Part shown: positions 21,301 to 31,090 of the stretch, one piece after another
How the letters are laid out: each line of letters starts with the position of its first letter
Numbering within the stretch: position 1 is the first letter of the stretch
Origin: Chara braunii
Taxonomy: Eukaryota > Streptophyta > Charophyceae > Charales > Characeae
Assembly: GCA_003427395.1 (NCBI GenBank)
Contig: BFEA01000331.1
Span: forward strand, 1,338,476 to 1,380,382
Direction of reading: 5' to 3'
Length of the DNA stretch: 41,907 bases
Notes under the pieces: model-generated
Databases searched by the model: none
Seen by the model: the letters and a program-made list of their open reading frames with translations, nothing else
Told to the model about the DNA's origin: nothing
Program-made: the position numbers and the translations under genes

Positions 21301-22661
21301 TAGAGAGTGTCACGGCAGCCTCGGGGAGGGGAGGGACGGAGGGATGACTTCTGGCCCCCCATACTAAAAATCTGGAGGAGGCTCCCTCCCCCGAATCGCC
21401 CACCCCCAGCCAGGTGGGGGGAGGCGGCAAGACAACCTCTCTTTGGTAGCCGTTGGATTACCAATGGACGAGGACAAATGTTTTGTAGTACTGATGCCCC
21501 ATGGAAGGGATGGGTGAAGAATGGGGTGATCCAAGTAGGGGATCTCTGGGACAGGGAGAAGAAGGACTGGAAGGGCCCGGAGAGGTTGAGAGGTGAATTG
21601 AGATATTGATACAATGTTGAGGCGGCGTTGGAAGAAATTACGGAGCCATTCCTGATAGAATGGTGGCGTATTCTTCACAAAGGGCCAAAGTTAAAAAAGG
21701 GTGACTGGGTGTCCACGAAAGAGAAATCAGCCAAGGTAGGTCTAGTTCATTTAGTATGGTCGGTTGAGGCATTGGTTGAGTGGTACATCATAAAAGGAAG
21801 CGGAAGTCTGGTAGGGGGCCTGGACCCTTTCCAATGGACATTGAAGGAGGAATTACACAAAACCAGGATAGTTGGGGAAGGAGATGGACGGCGGGCCTTC
21901 TTCCCTGAGATTGCTTTAGAAAATCTCCCGATAGATCCGTTGGAATGGGTTTGGTACCCTGACTAACGACAAAACCCGCGCCAAGCCTAAAACATTGTCA
22001 GGTCTCTCGGTGAAAGCGACGTATATAATGCTCAGAGTCAAGAGATGCCGAAAGGATACAGTGATTGATAGATGGTAGAAACACGTCAATATAGAGAGGT
22101 ACCTCCTCACACCAATACGATGGTTCCACGATACCAAGTGCAGACCTGCCAAAATCACCTCATTGCAATGGCAGATCTTGCATCGATGCATGCCTACGAA
22201 TGACTGGCTTATTGATCACTCACGGCTGGAACAACAAGGCCGTGCGCTCCCTTGGTGCTCCCGCTGCCAGTTAGGCAGCCCGACTAGGAAAAAAACAGAG
22301 ACAATTGAACACATTTTCTTGCAATGCCCAACAACAATTTTGACCTGGAGATGGTGGGATAGGGTGTGACGGCAAATGGTTCCGGGGAGTTCATGGCCGT
22401 GGGATTGGCGGACCATCTGTTGGGATATTACCCACCCTTCCAAGACGCATTTTCGTGTCTAACATGTTTCAGCTATCCCGTAGAACGATCTTGTGGGTGT
22501 TGTGGTGGCAGCGTTCTGTCCTGTCTTGGGATCAGGTACGGGTAGAAGGGGAAGATAAGGTTGAACAATTCATAATTCACTTCCAACTGGAGATCTCGCA
22601 CAGGTCGAAGACAACCACACAATCGCTCGACAACCACACAATCGCTCGACATCCTCCATAG
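21301..22661 (+). pseudogene. LINE ORF2 C-terminal region with zf-RVT-like zinc finger
   Basis: Pieces of the C-terminal region are aligned to the sister element: TITEPFLIEWWRILHKGPKL-type block (21628-21700), PLEWVWYP (21940-21960), LQWQILHRCMPTNDWLIDHS (22160-22220) and a zinc finger CSRCQ..ETIEHIFLQC at about 22257-22326 (C-x2-C then H-x4-C). The final piece (22455-22661) ends in FHFQLEISHRSKTTTQS. A perfect 20-base duplication lies at 22612-22651. The zf-RVT module is typical of plant-type L1 ORF2. Confidence 0.7.
22612..22651. repeat. Two tandem 20-base units at the LINE 3' end
   Basis: The unit ACAACCACACAATCGCTCG plus one base occurs twice in tandem. Confidence 0.85.
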
Positions 22662-22904
22662 CGCCAAAGATGTTAGGGAGCGAATATTACAATTCTCCAG
22701 GGAGTGGTTGGTGGAGACCGGGAGAGATGGGTAGCGGAAGTGTGCTGGTCGGGGGATTTGGAAGGTCAGTAGGAAAGGGAAGGCAGCCAGAGAGAAGAGG
22801 TCCCAAGAGATTACTGTATGAGATTCAAGGATTGGCTGTTGATAGATTCGAGTGTCCCCATGAGACCCGCAGAAGAGTTCCTGGACCCCTTCCCCCCCCC
22901 CCCN
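22662..22904 (+). other. LINE 3' flank ending in a C run and an ambiguous base
   Basis: No gene recognised. It may include LINE 3' untranslated sequence. It ends with 12 C (22892-22903) and a single N at 22904, an assembly junction. Confidence 0.4.
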
Positions 22905-23800
22905 ACTCCCATTCCAACTCACCTCTTACTTCGCTCGTGAGCCGACCCTCACTGATCCCGCTACCCCGAGCTTCCAATAACTGGTTAAGAGAGCTATCTT
23001 ATCGCGCAGCCGGAATTCATAGCGTGCATGCATGTGCGAAGAACACGAAATTGCAAGGACTTAGAAAGGAGATTAGGAGAGGGAGCGCCTACGTTCTGCA
23101 TGGCCAGACCGCGGCGTGGGGGACGTAGCCACTCTCCACGCATCGATCCGAGCATGCAGGCCGCGGACTAACGAGGCGCAGCAAAAAGGAAAGAGAGAGT
23201 GGGAAAGACGAAGCTCAAGAAGAATATACAGTTGCAATGGCGCCCGCCCAAAATTACAGTTACTTGCAAGATTAAGGGCGCCGACTAATCAGAGCTCCGT
23301 TGTTGCCGCAAAAAGAAGCGCGCAAGCAGAAGGCGTTGTGCGGCAAAAGAAATCCCAAATTCCTAAATTCCTAAATTCCTAAATTCCTAAATTCCTAGCT
23401 AATGCAAAAAGAAGCACAAATTCCGAAAAGAAAATCCGAAGTTCCGAGAGCCATCAAGGGCTCGACAAGATTCGAAAAAGAAATAAAAAAAGAAGCAAAA
23501 CTTCCCGCGTGACCTCCGCGCCTAAAACCCGACAACAGAACAAGAAAGAAGCGACGTCAAACATTATCAATCGTGCCTTTGTCGGCACGACAGCCACTCA
23601 ATCGGCCATCTCGGGACTTGCCCGGCCCTGAACCCAGCCATTTGAAAAGAAGCGACGAAAAAGAAAAGACGAAGAAGCGAGGACACCGATGCAATTTCCC
23701 TTCGATCCCCATCTCCCGTAGTTGGCCCATCCTTCCCATCTCAGGACCCCTCATTGTCATCGCGCAGAAAATCGCATGGAACAGAAATTGGTTCGTCACA
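22905..23800 (-). repeat. LTR-2, 5' part
   Basis: On the minus strand it starts TGTGACGAACC at 23800, the same start as LTR-1, and continues to the N junction. By-eye matches to LTR-1 are the CTTCC..CTGG-TTA-GAG block near 22970 (LTR-1 8410) and the TCTGCATGGCC region near 23095 (LTR-1 8575). It includes an 8-base repeat array (AAATTCCT) at 23357-23397. Confidence 0.6.
23357..23397. repeat. Octanucleotide microsatellite (AAATTCCT)n
   Basis: About five tandem copies of AAATTCCT. Confidence 0.9.
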
Positions 23801-23911
23801 ACCCCTTGGGTGGTGCACAGGCAGTGTCTGTAATAGCTTACCTGCGTCGTCCCAAGGGGGTGTATGTCCAGCTGTGTGTCACTCTAACGCCCTGCTGGTG
23901 TCCATGGGCAA

Positions 23912-23991
23912 GGTTGCAAAGTTTTGAACCTGCAACCTTATACCACAATGCGCATTTTGAACTGGTGCTCTAACCACTGAGCTACATCAAC
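23912..23991 (-). tRNA. tRNA-like sequence, probably pseudogene or SINE head
   Basis: The minus strand has GTTGATG, then TAGCTCAGTGGTTAGAGC, a perfect polymerase III box A and D arm, and 40 bases later AGGTTCAAAAC, an approximate box B. The anticodon arm does not fold into a clean five-pair stem and the acceptor ends do not pair, so it is unlikely to be a working tRNA. It could drive polymerase III transcription of a short retroposon. Confidence 0.45.
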
Positions 23992-24272
23992 TGGACAGTA
24001 GATTCAACATTGTGCGTAAGATTTCCTTTTCTGTTTGTTGGGGTTCTTTGGTTTTGGATCCTTTTCTTCAACATAATTGCTCAAAAGGTCATTTTCTCTT
24101 CGATCTTGGAAAGAGAGATCCCTGTTGACGATGATGCATTGACTGCGAGCATTACCGCCAGATTCAGTCAAAGGAGTGCTAGTGGAATGCTGGGGCTCTA
24201 TGTAGATTCGGAGTTTGGTTTTGCCAAGATCCTTGGATGGAGAGCCGAAGCAGTGGCCATTTCGGACTTGGG

Positions 24273-24393
24273 GCCTCGCTCCACTACTCACCACATGCAC
24301 AAAAGACACAAAATATGGCGGTGTGTCTTCCCATGTTCTAACAGAAGATTCATTCTCACTTTGCTTATGTGGTGAGTAGTGGAGTGAGGGTCT
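24273..24393. repeat. Inverted repeat, long hairpin
   Basis: CTCGCTCCACTACTCACCAC at about 24275-24294 is repeated in reverse complement at about 24371-24391 with one mismatch. Inside, AAGACACA and TGTGTCTT form a second stem (24303-24331). This gives a nested hairpin of a MITE-like size, but no terminal duplication was identified. Confidence 0.65.
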
Positions 24394-24399
24394 TGTAGA

Positions 24400-25684
24400 A
24401 CCATGGCATGGCTTTAAGTAAAACACCAGTACGGACAAACCTCATTTTCTGATGCAGATTTCTGCCACACACGAAGTTTTGCTGAAAAGGCGGAGTTGCC
24501 GCGTCAGGACAAATAGCTGGGCAACCTACTGGTGCATACTGAAGTATGGTTCTGCCAACATTCCTCCAGAGCAGGTTGTGGTCTTGCGGGCCTATCTCAG
24601 GGCATACTCACACTGCGACCGCAAATCCGCAAATCCGCAAAATATGCGGATTTGGGAAGGGCAATTTGAAGTTTTGGGCATGGTTCTGGTCAAACTGCTG
24701 TACCTTTTCAGATGGGACAAGGCCCTGGCCGTCTGGAGCAACGGCGATTTGGTACTTCGCTGGTTACACAGCACCATCCACAAATTGTGCAAGAACTTTC
24801 GCGAACGAATTTTCAGCAATTCTCGAAGAAAATGTTGTGAAAAAATAAATAAGGCATTTGCGGTCAGCTCCAGAGGTGACCGCCAATTCCCTTGCCCCGC
24901 GGCTACACTGCGTGTGAACGGCAAATCCAGAGGTTACAGGCCACCGACAAATGGGCACACGAATGGTACATTTAGGACTTCGGCAAATCTGTGTGACCGG
25001 TCCTCTACCCTTTTTTAGGGGAGTTTGAGATTATAAGTTGAACAGGGTGTGGTTTTGAAGTTTGAAAAACTGCGCACTAATGAGCTGGTAGTGTGAAGTG
25101 TCCACTCAGTCTGGAGGCCAAAAACAAGTCCCCCCCTTCTGCACCCTTTGTGCCAAGCCCTCCTCAGACCACAGTGATTGGGCTGCCTCTGGATTCGTTT
25201 TTGACACACCCAAACTGGCCAGCCGAAGTAACTGATTTTCAGGGTTGGTGTGAAAGCAGGTTTGCCAAAACACTGGGTTCAACGAAAAACCCTGAGGTCA
25301 GGCGGTTTGGGAGAGGGACGCGGCTAGCGCCGGTAGCGCGGTGGGCCTGCGCTGAAGTGGCGCCAAGCCACCACCGACACGGGCGGGACGACGAAGGACA
25401 GGCGCACTCAACTATAGCCGTTGACCGCGGCCTCGTCAAGCGCGACCAAGGAGGTCGACCGTGGGGAAAGGAGGGCGTGAAGGTGACCAGCATCCGTAGC
25501 CGGGGTGGAAGGTGGTTGACAGTGGTGCCGTAGAGTGTGGGAACCCGTTAGTGTTTTGGCATAGCCACGAGGGTGGTGGGTTTGATACCACGGGAGTCGG
25601 AGGAAGCGTTCCAGGGCGAGTTGGTGGTACGACGGGCATGACGAAGGAGCGCCGTGCAGCATCCTATCCGGCTCCTCATGGGGC
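24400..25684. other. Unrecognised sequence between the LTR-2 halves
   Basis: Open frames of 188 codons (24452-25018, plus) and 146 codons (25093-25533, plus) occur, but neither translation shows a motif or a second copy. I see no retroelement coding sequence. If the block is an LTR element, this would be its internal region and it would be non-autonomous. Confidence 0.35.
24630..24654. repeat. Perfect 10-base hairpin
   Basis: CAAATCCGCA, five-base loop, TGCGGATTTG. It is preceded by a direct repeat of GCAAATCC. Confidence 0.85.
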
Positions 25685-25815
25685 CCTTTTTTATTTTATT
25701 TTTAAGGCCAATATAGATCTATTAGGGAAGGTGATAGGAGCAGCCCCCCCTAGTAGACCTATGATAGGCCGCTCCATCTATTAGTGGGAAGCTGCACCTG
25801 CTGGAAATGGGGCCC
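25685..25815 (-). repeat. SINE-like repeat B, copy 2
   Basis: T-rich run, then a GTGATAGGAGCAGCC..CCTAG segment and GCTCCATCTATTAGTGGG-AGCTGCACCTGCTGG, matching copy 3 at 30924-31090 across both segments. Minus orientation, judged from the A tail. Confidence 0.65.
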
Positions 25816-25869
25816 TGAGTATGGGAAACCAGCTCAGTGGAGGGTTAGGTAGGGCTGCCGGACAGAAGA

Positions 25870-25871
<2 letters not shown>

Positions 25872-25908
<37 letters not shown>

Positions 25909-26130
25909 TCCATGGTGTTGTAGAGGCTAGTCGCTGAGTACACAGTGATCACCTGGAGCAGTAGGCCGTGGGTGTCACCCCCGACATCCCTTACTAAGGA
26001 ACTGCTATGCCAGCCTCAACCCTTGACTACGTAATAGGAGGAAGACCAGCCCCAAGTTGTGATCTGGTAGCGAACACAGGACCTCATGCGAATTGTACAT
26101 GAATCGTTATTCTATTGTGTGATGGTAGAG
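25872..26130 (-). repeat. tRNA-derived SINE A, copy 1, complete with A tail
   Basis: Reading the minus strand: a tRNA-like head at about 26128-26065 with box B TGTGTTCGCTACC, a body with GGTTGAGGCTGGCATAGCAG, and a 34-base A tail (T run 25872-25905). The head matches that at 26707-26788, where box A is better preserved. Such elements are transcribed by polymerase III and moved by LINE machinery, for which the LINEs in this window are candidates. Confidence 0.65.
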
Positions 26131-26640
26131 AGCTGGGGATCCTTCGTTCCCTCGTATATCCCTGGAGCCCGTTCCGGCCCCACGATAAGGTGAAGTATCT
26201 TCTGGCACTCCCGACAGAAGTCCGTTCCGACCCCACGATAAGGTGCACTATCTTCTGGCACCCCCGACATCCCGTACTACATCCCGTACTAAGGAACTGT
26301 TATGCCAGCCTCAACCTCCGTTCCATCGTATATCCCTGGAGCCCGTTCCAGCTCCACGATAAGGTGCAGTATCTTCTGGCACCCCCGACAGGAGCCCGTT
26401 CCTGCCCCACGATAAGGTGCAGTATCTTCTGGCACCCCTGGCATCCCGTACTGAGAAACTGGTATGCCAGCCTCAACCCTAAGCTACATACTAGGAAGAC
26501 ATCCAACCTTGAGAATCTATTGACCCTGTGTTGTATGGTAGTCTGAGAGCTAACAATCCTCTGTTCCCTCGTATGTCCCTGGAGCCCGTTCCGGTCCCGT
26601 GGTAAGGTGCAGTATCTCCTGACACCCCCGACATCCCGTA
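26131..26640 (-). repeat. Tandem cluster of SINE A body units (about 52-base subunits)
   Basis: The subunit CCCCACGATAAGGTGCAGTA plus CTTCTGGCACCCCCGAC occurs at about 26175, 26228, 26350, 26405 and, diverged, 26595. Larger segments (ATCCCGTACTAAGGAACTG..ATGCCAGCCTCAACC and CCTCGTATATCCCTGGAGCC) also recur, so both short and higher-order duplications are present. Confidence 0.75.
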
Positions 26641-26790
26641 CTAAGAACTGCTATGCCAGCGTCAACCCTTGACTACGTACTAAGAGGATGACCAGCCCTG
26701 AGTCATGATCTGGTATCGAACACACGACCTCACGTGAATCATGCAAATGACCTGACCGATTGACCTATACTGTGAAACAGTTTGTGACTA
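26641..26790 (-). repeat. tRNA-derived SINE A, copy 2 (head and start of body)
   Basis: The minus strand has box A-like TAGGTCAATCGGTCAGGTCA, a spacer, and box B TGTGTTCGATACC, followed by a body that matches copy 1 (CTGGCATAGCAGTTC). The D stem GGTC..GGTC is visible. This copy leads straight into the tandem cluster instead of an A tail. Confidence 0.65.
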
Positions 26791-26919
26791 TGCTCTGTTG
26801 GGCTCGCGTAAACCAGACTGTACAAATCACCCAGCCGTTTCGTGACCACCCCATACACCAGGAGCATCAGGACACCCCACCCTCGTCCAGTTCCAGGATA
26901 CAACAACCATGGGCTACCC

Positions 26920-28563
26920 TGTGACGCCCAACCTCACGCCCGACGCGACTTCCTGATCGGAGTGGGATATGGGCCTGAAAGTGCGAAAAGGGGTGTGCCA
27001 AGGATTTTTGGGGAAAGTGGGGGTGGAGTCCCAGGTCGGAACTGAGATCTCCTGCGGCAAGGATTCAGGGGCATAGGTGCAATAGGGCTAAGGGGCGGGT
27101 TGCTTCCGGCGGTTGACGTCGTGTAGTCATAAGGTAGATGGTATGCGCGGGGCATTAAGGGCCGTCCGATCCGTCCGTTTTGGGTGACGGTGGTTCGGGA
27201 GAGGCCCGTTCGCGAGGGTCGCGATTCCTATGAGTCAGACCTTCGGGTGCGGACACGTGGCGCCTGTCGCCACGCGTTATGATTAGGCTCCGTAGTTCCC
27301 AGGGTTCGGCGGTGTCCGTGTCGTCTGCAGTTTCTGCACGGCGTGCGGGGCCAATACGGGGCGATGGAATTCCATGGTACCACCGTGAGTTGGTGGTACG
27401 AGAGGAGGAGACGGAAGGGGGGGAAATTGGTAGTGATGACGACGAAGCCGGGGGATATGAATTATTGTATGTTATACGTAGTGGGGTAATCGGGGCACCT
27501 TAGATCACTGGTTACGGCTCAACGAAACTCTCTGGGACACAATCGATTCTCGGTTAAGCAGGCAAATTTTGGGCGCCTCTGCCTAAGATATTCTCTTACC
27601 CAAGGTTCGAAGTACTTTGAGGCGTCTGTGTACGTCATCTTGTCATTGCGGCGTAGTCGGCGCCTTCCGCACGTATCTAAGGGGATTTCCCGATATGGTA
27701 TCGGAAATTCCTACAACATAGGTGCGTGAGAGAAGGAAAATTTCCCCGCCTACCGGAGTCGCCCGGTCCGTTAATGATTGTGAACCGCTGCGTGTGGATA
27801 CGTGTAGGCTGCGCAAATTAGATCGCGCTTACACGTACCCCTGCGGGGCGATTCGCTTATACCCGAAAAAGGTGAGATTTTAACTCTTCATGCAAAATCA
27901 CCACGTGTCATGGACGGCTACCTAATCATCTAATCACTCATTGATCTCACAAACAATCGTTTCCGAGCATGCAAGGTGCCGTTACACATTAAACATCACA
28001 ACAACATAAGATCTTCCTACTAAGAGCAGATCAAAGTGACACACAATGATGATAGCTAGGCAAAAACGACAAACATATCATTCATTCATCGCAAAACAAC
28101 ATCCATGCAATCAAGCACTCAATAGGAAGGATAACAACTAATTGCAGGTAGACACAGGCCAAAGCCGAGACAAAGATTCCGAAAGCAAAAGAAAACGGGC
28201 GAGTCGCCCTGAGCCGAGATCAAAATTTATATACAAAAGTAAAGAGGGAGACAAGACAAAGAAAACTGCAAATCCACGTCCATCAAACTCAGCTCCCTCT
28301 TCCTCTCTCTTTCTCTCCGATGCTGACAGTCCGTCGTCGCGCACCAACCCACGAAGTCATCACCCCGCTTAGTCCTCCTACACCCGTCCGGTTCGCCTGT
28401 GCGCTACAGTCCATCGTAGCCCCACGCGTCAACCCTGCACATTCGACACCAGCTCGTCGAGTCGCCCCACTCCCATTCCAACTCACCTCTTACTTCGCTC
28501 GTGAGCCGACCCTCACTGATCCCGCTACCCCGAGCTTCCAATAACTGGTTAAGAGAGCTATCT
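26920..28563 (-). repeat. LTR-2, 3' part
   Basis: Ends on the minus strand with GGGCGTGAGGTTGGGCGTCACA-type sequence at 26920, the same end as LTR-3 (12533). Matches to LTR-1 include GGGGTGTGCCAAGGATTTTT (26994; LTR-1 6767) and the CATAAGGTAGATGG block (27128; LTR-1 7668). With the 5' part the LTR is about 2.45 kb. The region corresponding to the LTR-embedded protein (LTR-1 6870-7640) is absent, being only about 60 bases here. Confidence 0.65.
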
Positions 28564-28837
28564 NTTTTTTTTTTTTTTTTTTTTTTCTTAACACGAAACC
28601 CTAACTATGATGTGCTGTGATGTGAATGGTGTGAATGGTCTTTATCAATCAAAACAATATGAGGGATATGATATGTATGTAATCGGGGGCATTGATTACT
28701 TCCCCACACAAGGGAAGGATTGACCACCCGCAATGTATCCTAACCAGCCCCCCTCAGCACTCGATTGTTGATTGTTGATTGGTATTGCGGGCCGGGCAAC
28801 ACCAATCAACATCACTTGGCAACACAAACAACAACGA
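28564..28837. other. Single-N junction, T22 run and short spacer
   Basis: N at 28564 is followed by 22 T (28565-28586). The rest shows no recognised feature. Confidence 0.6.
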
Positions 28838-29116
28838 TCATCCCATTCCTATCCTCAACCAGGCGACGAAGTTAAAAGGGGGCAGAGAGGGGGAGATGTC
28901 AGATCTCTTATCCACATCAATCCCAATCCCACTGCTACCGTGGTCATCGCTGCCTCCGTCGTCAACGCAACCGCCATCGTCACTGTTGTTGTTGATGTCA
29001 TCCCCAACCCTGCTGCTGCCGCTGTCGTGACTGTTATTGTTGTTGTTGTTACTTCTGCCATGATCGTTGCCGCCACCATCGTTGTCACTACCACCATCAT
29101 CATTGTTGTTGTTGTA

Positions 29117-29167
<51 letters not shown>

Positions 29168-30076
29168 GCCACCCCCAGCATCGCCGCCGTTGTTGTTGAT
29201 GTTGTTGTTGTCGTCGTCATTGCTGTTGTTATTGTTGTTGTTGTTGTTGTTTGCCTTGATTGTTGTTAATCCTTGCGCTGTTGCTGCACCCTCCTCACCC
29301 TTTTCACCCTTTCCACCCTTTCCACCCTCATCCACATTGGCGTTATCATTGTTGTTGCTGTTGTTGTCGTTGTCTTCGTCGTCGTTGTCGATGTTGTTGA
29401 TGTCCTTCTCGCCCTGCACACCCTTCCCGCCCTTACTGACATATTTGCCTCCCATCATCCCCATCTCAGCAACAGCCGTCAGCCCGTCGTCCTCATTGAG
29501 GGCAATATAAACCCTCTCCTCAGCATCCCGCTGAGGCTGAGGGACATCGTCAACATCAATAGATGTTGTTGTAGATGATGATATTAACATTCGTGCTGTT
29601 GTCGTCACCGGTAGTGTCACTGTTGCCTTCTGCCCCCACTCCACGTCCCACCCTCTCACTTCACCAATGCCATACTCCCACTCCCCGCGCTGATAGTCCC
29701 TTTCTGGTATGCGCTCCCCACACACCGAATTGATGACCGCGAAGTAGCCAATGACATCATCATCATCCAGCACGCCTGTTTCGCTATTGTCACCGTCTCC
29801 TTCTTCCTGCTCCTCGTCACCAATCTCGCCCTCCACGTAGACAGCAGAAAGGTTTGTGAAGTAGCTGGCCACGTCCACCTCATCATGCCCATCGTCCTCT
29901 CCATACCAGACGTCATCATTAGTATCGTAGATCTGTGTGTAGTAAAAATTATCTCCACATTGCAACTCCCCATCCACCTCCATCACGTTCCCGGAGTGCT
30001 GCGCCGCCATGTTTATCCTCGTCTTCAATCTCTGCTGGCGGAACCCCTGTCCGTGCGTCATGGACAGCCACGTCAT
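28838..30076 (-). CDS. Candidate host gene: acidic, Asn-rich protein
   Basis: An open frame with no retroelement motif. The first ATG is at 30076 and the stop is TGA at 28838, giving about 412 residues; it is open slightly further upstream, so an upstream exon is possible. The N-terminal 130 residues are acidic with ordinary composition (NFYYTQIYDTNDDVWYGEDD, SYFTNLSAVYVEGEIGDEE), the middle holds a Gly/Lys stretch (GGKGGKGEKGEEG), and the C-terminal half is dominated by Asn, Asp and Gly runs encoded by AAC repeats. A short hydrophobic stretch near the start is too weak to call a signal peptide. The Asn tract could be repeat expansion inside a real exon, or the whole frame could be chance. 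Function unknown. Confidence 0.4.
29119..29168. repeat. (GTT)n microsatellite inside the Asn-rich frame
   Basis: Uninterrupted GTT repeats, reading AAC (Asn) on the minus strand. Further imperfect GTT repeats lie at 29186-29260 and 29340-29400. Confidence 0.9.
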
Positions 30077-30254
30077 CAACAGCAGGCACCACGTGGCCAA
30101 TCAAGGAGCCACATGCGTGTGCTGGGCGCGTGCACAGGCCCAACGTTCGAGGAGCATACCTCCTCAGTCGCTGGTCGGGCCTGGGAAACCGGGCCTCGCC
30201 GGTCCACCAGCCACCCTTCCTAATCTTCCCCCCTCTTTCCCCCCGAGCCAATTT

Positions 30255-30923
30255 TTACAGAAGTCCTGTAGTTTTTTGTTCAATTTCTTGTTGTGTATGT
30301 GTGTATTGGATCTCGGCCTTAACCATTTCCCAGTGAGTTGTTATCTCTGTCTGGATTTGTTGCTGTATGCTTTCAGTGAATTCGGCCCCTTCCAACCTCA
30401 CTCCTTCCATCTCATATGTACACCGGCGTTTCCATAGTGCCCATAGCATCGCCCTGCGTCCCATTTTAAACATATTCTGGGTGAAGACGTCCTCTGGTTC
30501 TGCATTCCATGTTTCTAGTAACAAGGCTTGCCAATTCCATGGCCAGGGCTTCGTTACTTCCAGCTGATCCCAGATCCTGTCCCACCAGCGCCAAAGCAGG
30601 ACCGCTCCTGGGCACTGCAGGAAGATATGTTCTATGGTTTCCGGCCTTTTTCTGGATGGAAAGGAGTGTACACAGAGTTTACACCAAGACAAGGCCCGCC
30701 CACTTTGTTCCAGGGATGTCCTATCTATTAGCCAGTCGTTTGTTGGCAGACACCGGTGTTCGATTTGCCATTGGAGTGAGGCCAGCTTGGCTGGCTTCGT
30801 CTTGACAAGAGGAAACCATTTTACTCCCCGAAGTGATTCCTTGTTGGTGTTCAATTGCTTCATCCATCTGACCTCCACCTGGTCACGTAGATTAGACGCT
30901 GGGCGGAGTAGTCTATATGTTGA
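30255..30923 (-). pseudogene. 5'-truncated LINE copy: ORF2 C-terminus only
   Basis: Encodes the C-terminal part of the same LINE family ORF2: LQWQIEHRCLPTNDWLIDRT, a zinc finger CKLCVHSFP..TIEHIFLQC (C-x2-C, H-x4-C), LWRWWDRIW and the tail PWPWNWQALLLETWN. This frame is open over 207 codons. The right end stops exactly at the T run of the adjacent SINE-like repeat B. A truncated 5' end is normal for LINE insertions. The sister 31524-39076 has its own C-terminus, so this is a separate insertion. Confidence 0.8.
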
Positions 30924-31090
30924 TTTTTTTTTTTTTTTTTTATTTTTTTTTTAAATATCCTTGATGGGGAATAGAGGGGATGCTGATAAGAGCAGACACC
31001 CCCTCTATTCTCCCTGCTTGATAGATGGCTCCGTTCCATTGGTGGGGAGCTGCACCTGCTGGAAAACGGGTCCAGCGTCCCTTTACATCA
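30924..31090 (-). repeat. SINE-like repeat B, copy 3
   Basis: Two T runs (30924-30941 and 30943-30952), then AATAGAGGGG..CCCCTCTATT, a perfect 10-base hairpin, and GGTGGGGAGCTGCACCTGCT with the GGGTCCAGCGTCCC motif. It is the longest copy of this repeat. A further GGACCCAGCGTCCC lies at 31128-31141. Confidence 0.65.

Larger units (their letters stand above)
15263..22661 (+). mobile_element. L1-type LINE, plus strand, heavily mutated
   Basis: Two-frame non-LTR retrotransposon: ORF1 with a CCHC knuckle, then ORF2 with apurinic endonuclease, reverse transcriptase and a C-terminal zinc-finger region. It is homologous over its whole length to the minus-strand element at 31524-39076. It has many stops and frameshifts and is not expected to be active. 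No poly(A) tail or target-site duplication could be defined after 22661. Confidence 0.85.
22905..28563. other. Block between two single-N junctions with identical 95-base ends
   Basis: Bases 22905-22999 are identical to 28469-28563. The first copy starts right after the N at 22904 and the second ends right before the N at 28564. The LTR in this block is split so that its two halves are in the wrong order in the window but in the right order if 28563 is joined to 23000. The block therefore behaves as a circularly permuted unit of 5564 bases. Confidence 0.8.

Noticed and set aside
23357-23397. Possible short CRISPR-like array
   Set aside because: A simple 8-base microsatellite with no spacers, in a eukaryotic genome.
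24452-25018. 188-codon frame as a transposase
   Set aside because: No DDE, zinc finger or hAT-type motif visible, and the ends do not form clear terminal inverted repeats.
25360-25660. Similarity to the stretch after the T run at 13197
   Set aside because: Only short GC-rich words are shared; not enough to call a repeat family.
28772-29269. Val- and Leu-rich frames on the plus strand
   Set aside because: Produced by the GTT repeats opposite the Asn-rich frame.
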